Shown: positions 1-10,607 of the stretch, in pieces | How the letters are laid out: each line of letters starts with the position of its first letter | How positions within the stretch are numbered: the stretch's first letter is position 1 | Assembly: GCA_021151485.1 (NCBI GenBank) | Contig: JAGKXB010000014.1 | Location: 1-49,923 of the forward strand | DNA: 49,923 nt | Reading direction: 5' to 3' | DNA from: Oxalobacteraceae bacterium | GTDB lineage: Bacteria; Pseudomonadota; Gammaproteobacteria; Burkholderiales; Burkholderiaceae_D | Program-made: the position numbers and the translations under genes | The notes under the pieces: generated by a model | Database searches by the model: none | Told to the model about the DNA's origin: nothing | What the model saw: only the letters and a program-made list of their open reading frames with translations

Positions 1-7
1 ATATTTG

Positions 8-970
8 CTACCAATCAACAACATAGTAACCAACAACAAAATCAAATGATGGTGTCGTTATAGAACAACAAAACTGTCCGTTAAAACGGGGTAACTCCAC
101 GCCGGCAAAGGTCTTCAACGCAATGAAAATGTCCAACGCCTGCCGGGACAGAAAAACCAAGTGTGGATTACGCCGCTTCATCCTTTCCTTGGGGATCGTC
201 CAAAGGGCCTCGCTGAAATTAATCTCGCTCCAGGTTGCATTGGTCAGCTCGCTCTTACGCACCATCGTCAGCAACAGCAACTTGGCCGCCGCCCTTATTG
301 ATGGCGTCGTACCGATCCGTTCCATGTACTGATACATCAGTCCAATTTCATCTGGCGTCAATGCGCGGTCCCGAGGCTCGAACTTGGCGATGGTCGTAGG
401 ACGTACCATTTCGGCCGGGTTCTCGACCTTCTGGCCGCGCTCAATGGCCCATCGATAGACCTGCAGGACTACCTCTCGTGAGTGAACAGCCGTCGCCGGC
501 GCACCGCGCTCCACAATCGCGTCGGTCAACGCCCGAAGGTCCTCGTGCGTGATCTCGGCCAGCTTTTGATTCCCAAACTTGGGCTTCAATTCGCGCTCGT
601 ACACGGCCCTACGCATGTCGCGGGTAGAGTCGGCCATCTGATAGCCACGCAGCCATTTTTCCGCCCATGCGCCGAATGTCTCGGCATCCTTCACGCGGGC
701 CTTGTCCCTCGCCTTCTCCTTCGCCGGCGATTTGCCGGCGGCAATCATCTTCTTTGCCTCGCCCAGCTGCCCCCGTGCTTCAGCCAATGTGATGCCGCCG
801 ACGCCATAGCGCCCAAACGTAAGCGTCTCTTGGCGACCGTTGATCGAATAGTTGTAGCGGAACGAGATCGAGCCGGCTTTCGTTACGGCCACATATAGGC
901 CATCCCGGTCGTTCACCTTGCAAAGCTTGTCCTGTGGCTTGAGATTGCGAAGTTTGGTATCGGTCAGCAT
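8..970 (-). pseudogene. Truncated tyrosine recombinase (P4-type island integrase)
   Basis: Site-specific tyrosine integrase of the P4/DUF4102 type, which inserts genomic islands. The N-terminal DUF4102 arm-binding domain covers about residues 1-90 and the core-binding domain about 100-190. The catalytic domain starts near 200 and contains the first catalytic Arg (MVRKSEL, R238) and the Lys/beta-hairpin region (MKRRNPH). Family members are about 400 residues long. This one stops at 320, and its last ~30 residues no longer resemble the family, so the HxxR box and the Tyr nucleophile are missing. The unrelated tail is AT-rich, suggesting that another insertion or a deletion cut the gene. The body looks GC-richer than its neighbours. 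It lies just past the guaA 3' end in the same orientation, the classic place for a guaA-targeting island integrase. Not expected to be active. Confidence 0.85.
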
Positions 971-1138
971 GGTATCTGTTCAGCGAAAGGCTCGAAATAC
1001 CATGATCGAGAAGGTAGGAAAATTCACGTATAAGGACTTCAATTTCAATGACTTACACAATTTCGATACCATGACGGCGTTCAGCGCCTTCGCATGGTAT
1101 CGACCGCCGATCATGGCATCGTTGTGAGATCATACCAT
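968..1138. repeat. Array of ATACCATG/CATGGTAT motifs upstream of the integrase
   Basis: Five copies or near-copies of an ATACCAT-type motif occur in both orientations: CATGGTAT at 968-975 (overlapping the integrase start), ATACCATG at 997-1004, CGATACCATG at 1064-1073, its exact inverse CATGGTATCG at 1093-1102, and ATACCAT at about 1132-1138. Such arrays upstream of an integrase can be arm-type binding sites or an operator. The role here is inferred. Confidence 0.5.
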
Positions 1139-1169
1139 TAAGAATGCCATGAAAAAACATTGCTTAACC

Positions 1170-1274
1170 GTGCCAACCGTTGCCAGACAGTGCCAGACAA
1201 AATAACAAAAAAGCCCGTGAAATCACGGGCTTAGGTGTGTTTTACTGCCTGTTAGTGCCAGCAGTTGCCAGACA
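1170..1274. repeat. 20-bp direct repeat pair beside the guaA 3' end
   Basis: GTGCCAACCGTTGCCAGACA at 1170-1189 and GTGCCAGCAGTTGCCAGACA at 1255-1274 differ at two positions. A further partial copy (GTGCCAGACA) follows at 1190-1199. The pair flanks the terminator hairpin at 1211-1232 and ends six bases before the guaA stop codon. They may be integrase binding sites of an element inserted at guaA. That function is inferred from position only. Confidence 0.5.
1205..1232 (-). terminator. Rho-independent terminator after guaA
   Basis: AAGCCCGTGA (1211-1220) pairs perfectly with TCACGGGCTT (1223-1232) across a 2-nt gap, giving a 10-bp potential stem. On the minus strand it is followed by a U-rich tract (complement of the A-run at about 1205-1210). 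It is correctly placed to end guaBA transcription before the integrase remnant. Confidence 0.8.
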
Positions 1275-1279
1275 TCAAA

Positions 1280-2896
1280 TCATTCCCACTCAATCGTAGC
1301 CGGCGGTTTCCCCGAAATATCATAAACAACCCGATTAATCCCGTGTACTTCGTTAATGATGCGGTTGGATACTTTTGCCAACAAAGCATGCGGTAAATGG
1401 GCCCATTGGGCAGTCATGAAATCTTGGGTTTGGACGGCGCGTAAGGCTACGACGTATTCGTAAGTGCGGCCGTCGCCCATGACGCCGACGGATTTGACTG
1501 GGAGGAAGACGGCGAAGGCTTGGCTGGTGGCTTCGTACCAGTTCTTGGGGATGCCATTGTCTTGCCCTACTTTGTCTGCGCCTTCGGTTGGAACGAATGG
1601 AGTATTTCTTAATTCTTCCAGGAAAATCGCATCAGCCTGGCGGAGTAAATCGGCGAATTCTTGTTTGACTTCGCCCAAAATCCGTACGCCCAAACCTGGG
1701 CCTGGGAATGGGTGACGGTAAACCATTTCATACGGCAGGCCGAGCGCTACGCCCAGTGCGCGAACTTCGTCTTTGAATAGTTCGCGTAAGGGTTCTAGCA
1801 ATTTTAAGTTCAATGTTTCTGGCAAGCCGCCAACGTTGTGGTGGCTTTTGATGGTGTGGCCTTTTTTGCCTTTGCCAGCGCTTTCAATAACGTCGGAGTA
1901 AATGGTGCCTTGGGCTAGCCATTTGGCATTCTTACATTTGGCTGCTTCACTTTGGAATACGGTGACGAATTCACGTCCGATAATTTTGCGTTTAGCTTCG
2001 GGGTCGGTGACACCGGCTAAATGCGACATGAATTGATCAGCGGCATCAATACGAATGACTTTCAAGCCTAGGCTGTCGCTGAATACGTCCATGGTCAGCT
2101 TGCCCTCATCCAATCGCAACAGGCCGTGATCGACAAACACGCAAGTCAGTTGATCGCCGATCGCGCGATGGATCAAGGCGGCGGCTACGCTGGAATCCAC
2201 GCCACCAGATAAGCCTAGGATCACTTCATCATCACCGACTTGTTGGCGGATGGCTTCGACAGCGACGCTGATGTAATCGGGCATATTCCAATTGGATTCG
2301 CAGCCACAGATTTGCGTCACAAAACGCGTCAACATCTCTTTGCCTTGCAGCGTGTGTGTGACTTCGGGGTGGAATTGCACGGCGTAGAATCGTCTTTCTT
2401 CATCCGCCATGCCGGCGATTGGGCAATGCTCGGTGGAAGCCATCAATTTAAATCCAGGTGGCATGTCATGCACTTTGTCACCGTGGCTCATCCACACTTT
2501 TAACATGCGGTGGCCTTCTGGGCTGATAAAGTCTTGCAAGTCGGCGATTAAAGCACCCTCGCCGTGCTCACGCACTTCAGCATAGCCAAATTCTCGCACT
2601 GCGCCGATTTCCACATGGCCACCAAGCTGCGCTGCCATGGCTTGCATACCGTAGCAAATACCTAATACGGGTACGCCTAAAGTAAAGACGGCTTCTGGCA
2701 CGCGTGGTGTATCGCCTTCTATCACGCTATTTGGGCCACCAGACAAAATGATGCCAGCAGCGCCGTATTCACGAATAAAGTCATCGCTCACATCGTAAGG
2801 ATGCACTTCAGAAAACACACCCGCATCTCGCACGCGGCGAGCAATCAGCTGGGTGAACTGGGAACCGAAATCGAGGATAAGAATTTTAGAAGGCAT
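1280..2896 (-). CDS. guaA: GMP synthase (glutamine-hydrolysing)
   Basis: Converts XMP, ATP and glutamine to GMP, the last step of guanine nucleotide synthesis, in the cytoplasm. The N-terminal class-I glutamine amidotransferase domain has the nucleophile in GICYGMQ (C81) and a QFHPEV His/Glu site. The ATP-pyrophosphatase domain carries the PP-loop [13 protein letters not shown] near residue 230, and the C-terminal dimerisation domain ends in ATIEWE. Length 538, slightly above the E. coli enzyme. It lies 117 bp downstream of guaB on the same strand, the usual purine pair. The 3' end of guaA is a known attachment site for genomic islands, consistent with the integrase remnant just beyond it. 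Confidence 0.98.
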   Translation of the reverse strand: MPSKILILDFGSQFTQLIARRVRDAGVFSEVHPYDVSDDFIREYGAAGIILSGGPNSVIEGDTPRVPEAVFTLGVPVLGICYGMQAMAAQLGGHVEIGAVREFGYAEVREHGEGALIADLQDFISPEGHRMLKVWMSHGDKVHDMPPGFKLMASTEHCPIAGMADEERRFYAVQFHPEVTHTLQGKEMLTRFVTQICGCESNWNMPDYISVAVEAIRQQVGDDEVILGLSGGVDSSVAAALIHRAIGDQLTCVFVDHGLLRLDEGKLTMDVFSDSLGLKVIRIDAADQFMSHLAGVTDPEAKRKIIGREFVTVFQSEAAKCKNAKWLAQGTIYSDVIESAGKGKKGHTIKSHHNVGGLPETLNLKLLEPLRELFKDEVRALGVALGLPYEMVYRHPFPGPGLGVRILGEVKQEFADLLRQADAIFLEELRNTPFVPTEGADKVGQDNGIPKNWYEATSQAFAVFLPVKSVGVMGDGRTYEYVVALRAVQTQDFMTAQWAHLPHALLAKVSNRIINEVHGINRVVYDISGKPPATIEWE

Positions 2897-2930
2897 GATG
2901 AGATAGGATTAAATTGGATACATAAAAAAC

Positions 2931-2990
2931 ATAACACGTGATACACGTCATAGAGGAAACATGGCCAATATGACAAATAACACGTGTTAT
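2931..2990. repeat. Repeated palindrome in the guaB-guaA gap
   Basis: ATAACACGTGTTAT at 2977-2990 is a perfect 14-bp palindrome. Its left half plus centre recurs as ATAACACGTG at 2931-2940, followed by a second ACACGT. This could be an operator or an mRNA stem between the two genes. No regulator is assigned. Confidence 0.4.
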
Positions 2991-3013
2991 GGATGTATTG
3001 CTACTAATACTGA

Positions 3014-4506
<1,493 letters not shown>

Positions 4507-4626
4507 CAGAAAAAGTGCCAGGCCTGATGTCATGCAAAATTTTGCGGATCAAAGCGATCGTATGAATTAGCACAAGTAAATAGTCGATTAATCTGGTGGA
4601 CCCTGATACAAACAGTGCCTCCATAA

Positions 4627-4690
4627 AGAATGACCCTACAAGAATTGCTACTATTTCGTAGGTGCACCCCTTGTGGGTGCCCTGACATTC
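4627..4690. repeat. Palindromic intergenic element between dusA and guaB
   Basis: GCACCC and GGGTGC arms around a CTTGT loop form a hairpin at about 4664-4681. CCTAC...GTAGG arms lie immediately to its left (about 4634-4663). It follows the dusA stop codon, lacks a clean U-tract, and could be a weak terminator or a dispersed palindromic repeat. Confidence 0.35.
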
Positions 4691-5720
4691 AACAAATTCC
4701 CGCTAATTTCAATGCTTCCAGCAACAAAGCAGGATCACCCGCTGCCAGTTTTTTGCTATCCGACAAGGTTTGGCGAAATATCCGCGCACCATGCATGCCA
4801 GTGGTTAAGCCCAGCATATGACGTGTAATGCTATTGAGCTTTAATCCGCTGCCATTTCTGCCATGCAAAGCCAATTGTTGCTGGATATAAGGCAACATTG
4901 CTTCTATCACTTCAGTACGCGACTTCGCTGGTTGTGATGTTTCAATATCCGCGTAATAACGCGCATCAAAACCCGCCATTAAATACGGATCATGATAAGC
5001 AACTCGCCCCAGCATTACGCCATCAACGTATTGCAAATGCAGATCAATTTCTGCCTCTGTTTTGATAGCACCGTTAATGATGATTTCCAAATTTGGAAAA
5101 TCACGTTTGAGCTGATACACAAAATCGTATTTCAAGACGGGTATTTCACGATTTTCTTTGGGGCTTAAGCCTTTTAAAATCGCATTGCGTGCATGGACGA
5201 TGAAAGTTTCACAACCAGCATCAGCAATCGTTCCCACAAAATCACGCACAAAGTCATAGGTTTCAATGTAATCAATCCCTATTCTATGCTTGACGGTGAC
5301 ATCAATGGAGACGGCATCGCGCATGGCTTTGACACAATCTGCGACCAGATTTGGTTCTGCCATCAAACAAGCACCAAACGCACCTTTTTGTACGCGCTCT
5401 GAAGGGCAGCCGCAATTGAGGTTAATTTCATCGTAACCCCACTGCTCACCTAATTTGGCACTTTTCGCCAAATCATCAGGATCACTACCACCTAACTGCA
5501 ATGCAACCGGATGCTCCTTCTGATTGAAGTCGAGATGGCGTGCCACATCGCCATGAATGAGTGCCCCCGTTGTGACCATTTCTGTGTATAACCAGGTGTG
5601 ACGAGTAATTTGGCGATGAAAAAAACGGCAATGACGATCCGTCCAATCCATCATGGGAGCAACACAAATCCGCCTCGGTGGGTAATTATTTGATCTCATT
5701 CGAAATGAATTAAATTGCAT
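4689..5720 (-). CDS. dusA: tRNA-dihydrouridine(20/20a) synthase
   Basis: FMN-dependent enzyme that reduces uridine to dihydrouridine in the tRNA D-loop. The TIM-barrel starts at VAPMMDWTDRHCR, typical of DusA rather than DusB or DusC. The catalytic Cys lies in NLNCGCPSERVQ, and the DusA signature HARNAILKGLSPKENREIP contains the active-site region. A C-terminal helical tRNA-binding domain follows. Length 343, typical. The N-terminal ~15 residues before RRICVAPMM are poorly conserved, so the start could lie at the internal Met8. It is divergent from pstS. Confidence 0.93.
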   Translation of the reverse strand: MQFNSFRMRSNNYPPRRICVAPMMDWTDRHCRFFHRQITRHTWLYTEMVTTGALIHGDVARHLDFNQKEHPVALQLGGSDPDDLAKSAKLGEQWGYDEINLNCGCPSERVQKGAFGACLMAEPNLVADCVKAMRDAVSIDVTVKHRIGIDYIETYDFVRDFVGTIADAGCETFIVHARNAILKGLSPKENREIPVLKYDFVYQLKRDFPNLEIIINGAIKTEAEIDLHLQYVDGVMLGRVAYHDPYLMAGFDARYYADIETSQPAKSRTEVIEAMLPYIQQQLALHGRNGSGLKLNSITRHMLGLTTGMHGARIFRQTLSDSKKLAAGDPALLLEALKLAGIC

Positions 5721-5791
5721 TAAATTAAATTAAATAGGTCGATAATTTTACGTTTTTATATTTTTACAAGTTTATAACGTTCATTTTCCTC

Positions 5792-5825
5792 ATGTCATAA
5801 ACTTGTCATAATTCTGCAATATAGT
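5792..5825 (+). promoter_or_regulatory. Pho box and -10 element of the pst operon
   Basis: Two TGTCATA repeats at 5793-5799 and 5804-5810 are spaced 11 bp apart, matching the PhoB consensus CTGTCATA-N4-TGTCAT very closely. A TATAGT -10 at 5820-5825 lies 10 bp beyond the second repeat, the geometry expected when PhoB replaces the -35 contact. It predicts induction of pstS by phosphate starvation through PhoBR encoded downstream. Confidence 0.9.
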
Positions 5826-5871
5826 TCGTTCGTTTATTTAACATTCTATTTTTCAACCACTAGGAGTAGGC

Positions 5872-6957
5872 ATGGGCATTCAGCCATTTTTTAAATCTCT
5901 GGTAGTCAAAGCAGCAGCGACAACAACCGTATTCATGTTTTCTTCTGTTTCAGCATTAGCGGCAGATATGACTGGCGCGGGTGCCACTTTTCCATATCCT
6001 ATTTATGCCAAATGGGCAGAAGCTTACAAAAAAGCAACCGGCAATGGCTTAAATTATCAGTCGATCGGTTCTGGTGGTGGAATTAAGCAAATCAAAGCAA
6101 AAACAGTTGATTTCGGTGCTTCCGATATGCCTTTAAAGGCCGAAGAGTTGAAAAAAGAAGGCTTAGTCCAATTCCCTGCGATTATCGGTGGTGTGGTACC
6201 AGTCGTCAATTTGCAAGGTATTAAACCAGGTGAATTGAAGTTGACAGGTCAGGTTGTTGCCGATATTTACTTGGGCAAAATTACCAAATGGAATGCTGCT
6301 GAAATCACCGCGCTTAATCCAAAATTGAAATTGCCTGCAGACCTCATCACCGTTGTACATCGTGCAGATGGTTCTGGTACTTCTTTCCTGTTTACCGATT
6401 ATTTGTCCAAAACCAACCCTGAATTTAGCAAAACAGTTGGTGCAGGCACGACCGTTAAGTGGCCCGCTGGTGTGGGCGGTAAAGGCAATGAAGGTGTAGC
6501 TGCTTATGTCCAACGTCTCAAAGGTAGTATCGGCTACGTTGAATATGCCTATGCGAAAAAGAACAAAATGCAATATACACAGTTGAAAAATCGTGATGGC
6601 CAATTTGTTAGCCCAGATGACGAGAATTTCAAGGCTGCAGCAGCTAATGCGCATTGGGTAGCAAAAGATACGAAAGATAATACTGTGAAATCGGTGGATT
6701 TTTCTGTTGTGTTGACCGATCAAGAGGGTAAGCTCAGCTGGCCTATTACTGGTGCATCTTTCATTTTGATGCATGCAGGACAAGATGATGCGACTAAGGG
6801 AAAAGAAGTATTGAAGTTTTTTGATTGGGCCTATAAAAATGGCGGCGCAATGGCAACGGAGTTGGATTACGTTCCCTTGCCTACCGAAGTGGTCAAACTT
6901 GTGCAAAATTCTTGGAAAACACAATTAAAAGATAACACTGGCAAAACAATTTGGTAA
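5872..6957 (+). CDS. pstS: Periplasmic phosphate-binding protein
   Basis: Captures inorganic phosphate in the periplasm for the PstCAB transporter. A Sec signal peptide spans about residues 1-30 (KSLVVKAAATTTVFMF..., cleavage after ALA). The mature protein begins ADMTGAGATFPYP, and the phosphate contacts SIGSGGGIKQI, FGASDMPL and RADGSGTSF are all present. Length 361, slightly longer than E. coli PstS. A good Shine-Dalgarno sequence, TAGGAG, precedes the ATG. First gene of the phosphate operon and directly under the Pho box. A GC-rich hairpin in the 76-bp gap to pstC may lower downstream expression. Confidence 0.97.
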   Translation: MGIQPFFKSLVVKAAATTTVFMFSSVSALAADMTGAGATFPYPIYAKWAEAYKKATGNGLNYQSIGSGGGIKQIKAKTVDFGASDMPLKAEELKKEGLVQFPAIIGGVVPVVNLQGIKPGELKLTGQVVADIYLGKITKWNAAEITALNPKLKLPADLITVVHRADGSGTSFLFTDYLSKTNPEFSKTVGAGTTVKWPAGVGGKGNEGVAAYVQRLKGSIGYVEYAYAKKNKMQYTQLKNRDGQFVSPDDENFKAAAANAHWVAKDTKDNTVKSVDFSVVLTDQEGKLSWPITGASFILMHAGQDDATKGKEVLKFFDWAYKNGGAMATELDYVPLPTEVVKLVQNSWKTQLKDNTGKTIW

Positions 6958-6985
6958 GATTCTGCCTCCTTGATTATCCTAAACG

Positions 6986-7016
6986 CGGGCGATGTGACAC
7001 AATTCGCTCTCGCCCG
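6986..7016 (+). terminator. Hairpin between pstS and pstC (possible attenuator)
   Basis: CGGGCGA (6986-6992) and TCGCCCG (7010-7016) form a 7-bp GC-rich stem with a 17-nt loop, followed by TATTTA. It has no strong U-tract, so it more likely stabilises or partly terminates the abundant pstS message than stops it fully. Confidence 0.4.
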
Positions 7017-7033
7017 TATTTAATGCACAAGCA

Positions 7034-8071
7034 ATGAGCACAAATCTCTCTTCCTCTGTCAGTGATCTCGTAATGGTAACGCCAATAGATGACAGTATTG
7101 GTACGCCAAAATTGGAAAATAAAATGTTGCTTGCTACAATGCGCCGACAGCGGTTGCAAGATTTTTTCTTTCATAAAGTGACGCTAGCGTTTGCGCTCAG
7201 CGTCACTTTAGTTTTAATCGGTATTATCATTTCCCTTTTGATTGGCGCTTGGCCTGCCTTTCAAACATTTGGTCTCGGATTCATCACCACTATTGAATGG
7301 GATCCTGTCAACGATCAATATGGTGCCTTGATTGCAATTGTTGGCACGCTTGCCACTTCTCTGATTGCGCTTTTGATTGCTTTTCCAGTTAGTTTTGGGA
7401 TTGCCTTATTTCTCACCGAAATTTGCCCTGTGTGGTTACGTCGTCCTATGGGGACGGCAGTAGAGTTATTAGCTGGTGTCCCCAGCATTATCTATGGCAT
7501 GTGGGGTTTATTTGTTTTTGCTCCATTTTTTGCTGACCACATACAACCTGCTCTTCAAAATACTTTGGGTCATTTGCCTTTAATTGGTGCGCTTTTTAGC
7601 GGTCCAATGATGGGGATAGGCATCCTCACAGCGGGTTTGATTTTGGCTGTGATGATTATTCCTTTCATCGCTTCTGTCATGCGTGACGTGTTCGAAGTCG
7701 TTCCTGCCATATTGAAAGAATCTGCCTATGGTTTAGGTTGTACAAAATGGGAAGTGGTACGCAAAATTGTTTTGCCCTACACAAAAACAGGCGTTGTTGG
7801 CGGTGTGATGCTGGGCTTGGGACGTGCTTTGGGTGAAACCATGGCGGTGACTTTTGTGATTGGAAATTCCAACAAGCTATCGTGGTCTTTGTTCTCGGCT
7901 GGCAATAGTATTGCATCTACTTTGGCTAATGAATTTGCTGAAGCAGAGTCGAAACTACACGTTTCCTCTTTATTCGCATTGGGTTTGATTTTGTTTGCGA
8001 TCACTTTCATCGTTTTATCCGCAGCAAAACTCATGTTGATGCGTATGTCTCGCAAGGAAGGTAAAAAATGA
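7034..8071 (+). CDS. pstC: Phosphate ABC transporter permease PstC
   Basis: Inner-membrane subunit that forms the phosphate channel with PstA. About six membrane segments, the first near residues 52-76 ([20 protein letters not shown]), and the binding-protein-dependent transport EAA loop in the second half ([20 protein letters not shown]). Length 345, usual for the family, with a hydrophilic N-terminal extension of about 45 residues. It overlaps pstA by 4 bases (ATGA), implying translational coupling. Confidence 0.95.
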   Translation: MSTNLSSSVSDLVMVTPIDDSIGTPKLENKMLLATMRRQRLQDFFFHKVTLAFALSVTLVLIGIIISLLIGAWPAFQTFGLGFITTIEWDPVNDQYGALIAIVGTLATSLIALLIAFPVSFGIALFLTEICPVWLRRPMGTAVELLAGVPSIIYGMWGLFVFAPFFADHIQPALQNTLGHLPLIGALFSGPMMGIGILTAGLILAVMIIPFIASVMRDVFEVVPAILKESAYGLGCTKWEVVRKIVLPYTKTGVVGGVMLGLGRALGETMAVTFVIGNSNKLSWSLFSAGNSIASTLANEFAEAESKLHVSSLFALGLILFAITFIVLSAAKLMLMRMSRKEGKK

Positions 8072-8943
8072 ACAACTTTTCCTTAGAGGCAGTTAGTTTG
8101 AATGCGATTTATCGTAAACGTTTACGTTGGCACAAAATAGGTATCACACTTTCTTTTTTGGCCATGTCAGTTGGACTTTTTTTCTTGTTGTGGATTTTGG
8201 CAACTTTGCTGATGAAGGGCTTTGGTGCGATTAGTTTGTCCATGTTTACTCAATCGACACCAGCACCTGGCAACGATGGTGGCGGTTTATGGAATGCTAT
8301 TGTTGGTAGTGTGATGCTGGTTGGATTGGCAACGGCTATCAGCACGCCAATTGGAATTTTGGCTGGAATTTATCTGGCTGAATACGGTGAGAAAAACTGG
8401 TTTGCACAGGTTACTCGTTTTGTCGTCGACATCATGTTATCCGCACCATCGATTGTGATTGGTTTGTTTGTTTACGCGATTTATGTTGCCAACCTTAAAC
8501 ATTTTTCGGGTTGGGCGGGTACGTTTGCTATTTCTTTAATTGCGATTCCCGTTGTTGTGCGTACCACTGACAATATGTTGAAACTGGTGCCTAAAAATTT
8601 ATTGGAAGCTGCTTTTGCTCTTGGTGCGCCACGATGGAAAGTTGCGACAATGATACGTTTACGTGCCGTCAAGGCGGGTGTGGTCACCGGTGCGCTGCTT
8701 GCCTTGGCGAGAATTTCTGGCGAAACTGCCCCGCTGCTATTTACCGCATTGAATAATCAATTTTTCAGTACCAATATGAATATGCCGATTGCTAACTTAC
8801 CAGTTGTCATTTATCAATTCGCCATGAGTCCATATGACAACTGGCGCTCTTTGGCTTGGGGTGGTGCCTTGTTGATTACCTTTAGCGTACTCACTTTGAA
8901 CATACTTTCCCGCACTTTGTTCCGCCAAAAAACGCCTCATTAA
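8068..8943 (+). CDS. pstA: Phosphate ABC transporter permease PstA
   Basis: Partner permease of PstC in the inner membrane. About six transmembrane helices, the first near residues 28-52. The EAA-like loop reads [19 protein letters not shown], followed by the conserved [14 protein letters not shown]. Length 291, typical. The start overlaps the pstC stop, and the gene ends 43 bp before pstB. Confidence 0.95.
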   Translation: MNNFSLEAVSLNAIYRKRLRWHKIGITLSFLAMSVGLFFLLWILATLLMKGFGAISLSMFTQSTPAPGNDGGGLWNAIVGSVMLVGLATAISTPIGILAGIYLAEYGEKNWFAQVTRFVVDIMLSAPSIVIGLFVYAIYVANLKHFSGWAGTFAISLIAIPVVVRTTDNMLKLVPKNLLEAAFALGAPRWKVATMIRLRAVKAGVVTGALLALARISGETAPLLFTALNNQFFSTNMNMPIANLPVVIYQFAMSPYDNWRSLAWGGALLITFSVLTLNILSRTLFRQKTPH

Positions 8944-8986
8944 GATTAAAACTAAAACACTGTTATTAAGAATCATTAGGAATGCC

Positions 8987-9778
8987 ATGGACAGCATAAG
9001 CGATATCAACAATGCCTCTAGCCCTAAAACCACGATAGAAATTTCTGGGTTGAATTTCTTTTATGGGAACACGCAAAGTTTAAAAAACATCAATATGAAC
9101 ATCCATGACAAGCAAGTCACTGCTTTCATTGGACCATCAGGCTGTGGCAAATCGACCTTATTGCGCACGCTTAATCGTATGTATGACCTGTATCCAGGTC
9201 AACGTGCGGAAGGCAACATCATGTATCAGGGTTGCAACATCCTAGCACCAGGACAAGATCTCAATATATTGCGTGCCAAAATCGGCATGGTATTTCAAAA
9301 ACCGACCCCATTCCCCATGTCCGTCTATGACAACATTGCATTTGGCGTCAAACTTTATGAAAATTTGTCAAGAGCAGAAATGGATGAGCGCGTCGAATGG
9401 GCGCTCAAAAAAGGAGCGTTGTGGGATGAAGTAAAAGATAAGTTAAACAAAAGTGGCTTAAGTTTGTCTGGTGGTCAACAACAACGTTTGTGCATTGCTC
9501 GTGGTGTGGCGGTAAAGCCGGATGTCTTACTACTAGATGAGCCGACTTCTGCATTAGATCCTATATCAACTGCCAAAATCGAAGAGCTGATTAGTGAGTT
9601 GAAAAAAGATTACACCATCACGATTGTGACCCATAACATGCAACAAGCTGCACGTTGCTCGGATTACACGGCGTATATGTATTTAGGCGAATTAGTGGAA
9701 TTTGGTGAAACGGATCAAATTTTTATGAATCCCACCAAAAACGACACCCAAGACTACATTACTGGGCGCTTTGGCTAA
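8987..9778 (+). CDS. pstB: Phosphate ABC transporter ATPase
   Basis: Cytoplasmic ATPase that powers phosphate import through PstCA. Walker [10 protein letters not shown] at residues 49-57, Q-loop in [16 protein letters not shown] signature LSGGQQQR, Walker [13 protein letters not shown] and the switch His in VTHNMQQ are all intact. The C-terminus ends in the family-typical YITGRFG. Length 263, with a short N-terminal extension. Member of the phosphate operon between pstA and phoU. Confidence 0.97.
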   Translation: MDSISDINNASSPKTTIEISGLNFFYGNTQSLKNINMNIHDKQVTAFIGPSGCGKSTLLRTLNRMYDLYPGQRAEGNIMYQGCNILAPGQDLNILRAKIGMVFQKPTPFPMSVYDNIAFGVKLYENLSRAEMDERVEWALKKGALWDEVKDKLNKSGLSLSGGQQQRLCIARGVAVKPDVLLLDEPTSALDPISTAKIEELISELKKDYTITIVTHNMQQAARCSDYTAYMYLGELVEFGETDQIFMNPTKNDTQDYITGRFG

Positions 9779-9832
9779 AAATTGCAACTTTTGCATTTAA
9801 TATTATTCATATTATTAATATTGATCTCAATA

Positions 9833-9864
9833 CCTCAGTACTTTATTACCCCAGTACTTTAGTG
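9833..9864. repeat. 16-bp tandem repeat upstream of phoU
   Basis: Two adjacent 16-mers, CCTCAGTACTTTATTA (9833-9848) and CCCCAGTACTTTAGTG (9849-9864), differ at three positions, and each contains the palindrome AGTACT. They lie 20 bp before the phoU start. Function unknown. Confidence 0.5.
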
Positions 9865-9883
9865 ATCGATACGGAGAAACATT

Positions 9884-10585
9884 ATGTCAGGTGAACATTT
9901 ATCAAAACAATATGATATGGATCTTGAAACTATACGATCCAAAGTGTTGTCTATGGGCGGATTGGTGGAAACACAATTTCTCGATGCAATTGCCAGTTTC
10001 CGTAATGCTGATGTGGCACGTGCTGAACAAGTTGTCAAAGGTGATGAAGCAGTCAATCAACTTGAAGTCGTATTAGATGATGCTTGCAATCATTTAATCG
10101 TACGACGTCAACCTGCCGCTAATGATTTGCGTACGGTCATGGCGAGTATCAAAATCATTATTGATTTGGAACGTATTGGCGATGAAGCAACTAAAATTGC
10201 GCGCACAGTAATGAATATGCATAACCGTAGTACGACTATTAATAATCATTATGAAACCATACGCGTGATTGCTGATAGTGCAACCAATATGTTGCATGAT
10301 GCTTTGGATGCATTTGCTCGCTTAGATGAAAAACAGGCAATCAATTTGATTGCACAGGATGCCATCATTGACCACGAATTTCGTTCCATCATGCGTAACT
10401 TGATTACTTTTATGATGGAAGATCCACGCACTATCTCTACTGCCCTTGATACTTTGTGGATTGCTAAAGCGATTGAGCGTATTGGTGATCATGCCAAAAA
10501 TATTGCGGAATACGTCATTTATGTTGTGCGTGGAAAAGACATTCGGCACACCGATTATGCTACTACTCAACTAGATCGCTCATAA
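9884..10585 (+). CDS. phoU: Phosphate transport system regulator PhoU
   Basis: Cytoplasmic/peripheral regulator that links the Pst transporter to PhoR and holds the Pho response off when phosphate is plentiful. All-helical protein of 233 residues made of two PhoU repeats. The metal-cluster motifs of the family are visible: DLERIGDEATKIA near residue 90 and IERIGDHAKNIAEYV near residue 195. A CGGAG Shine-Dalgarno sequence lies upstream. Placed between pstB and phoB, the usual betaproteobacterial order. Confidence 0.96.
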   Translation: MSGEHLSKQYDMDLETIRSKVLSMGGLVETQFLDAIASFRNADVARAEQVVKGDEAVNQLEVVLDDACNHLIVRRQPAANDLRTVMASIKIIIDLERIGDEATKIARTVMNMHNRSTTINNHYETIRVIADSATNMLHDALDAFARLDEKQAINLIAQDAIIDHEFRSIMRNLITFMMEDPRTISTALDTLWIAKAIERIGDHAKNIAEYVIYVVRGKDIRHTDYATTQLDRS

Positions 10586-10607
10586 ATTAACAAATACGTA
10601 ACGATAT

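Noticed and set aside
482..898. Open frame opposite the integrase
   Set aside because: Arg/Leu-rich translation without recognisable domain, typical of a shadow frame in a GC-rich gene.
6163..6924. Long reverse-strand open frame inside pstS
   Set aside because: It is antisense to a clear pstS gene, has no family resemblance or ribosome site, and is explained by codon bias.
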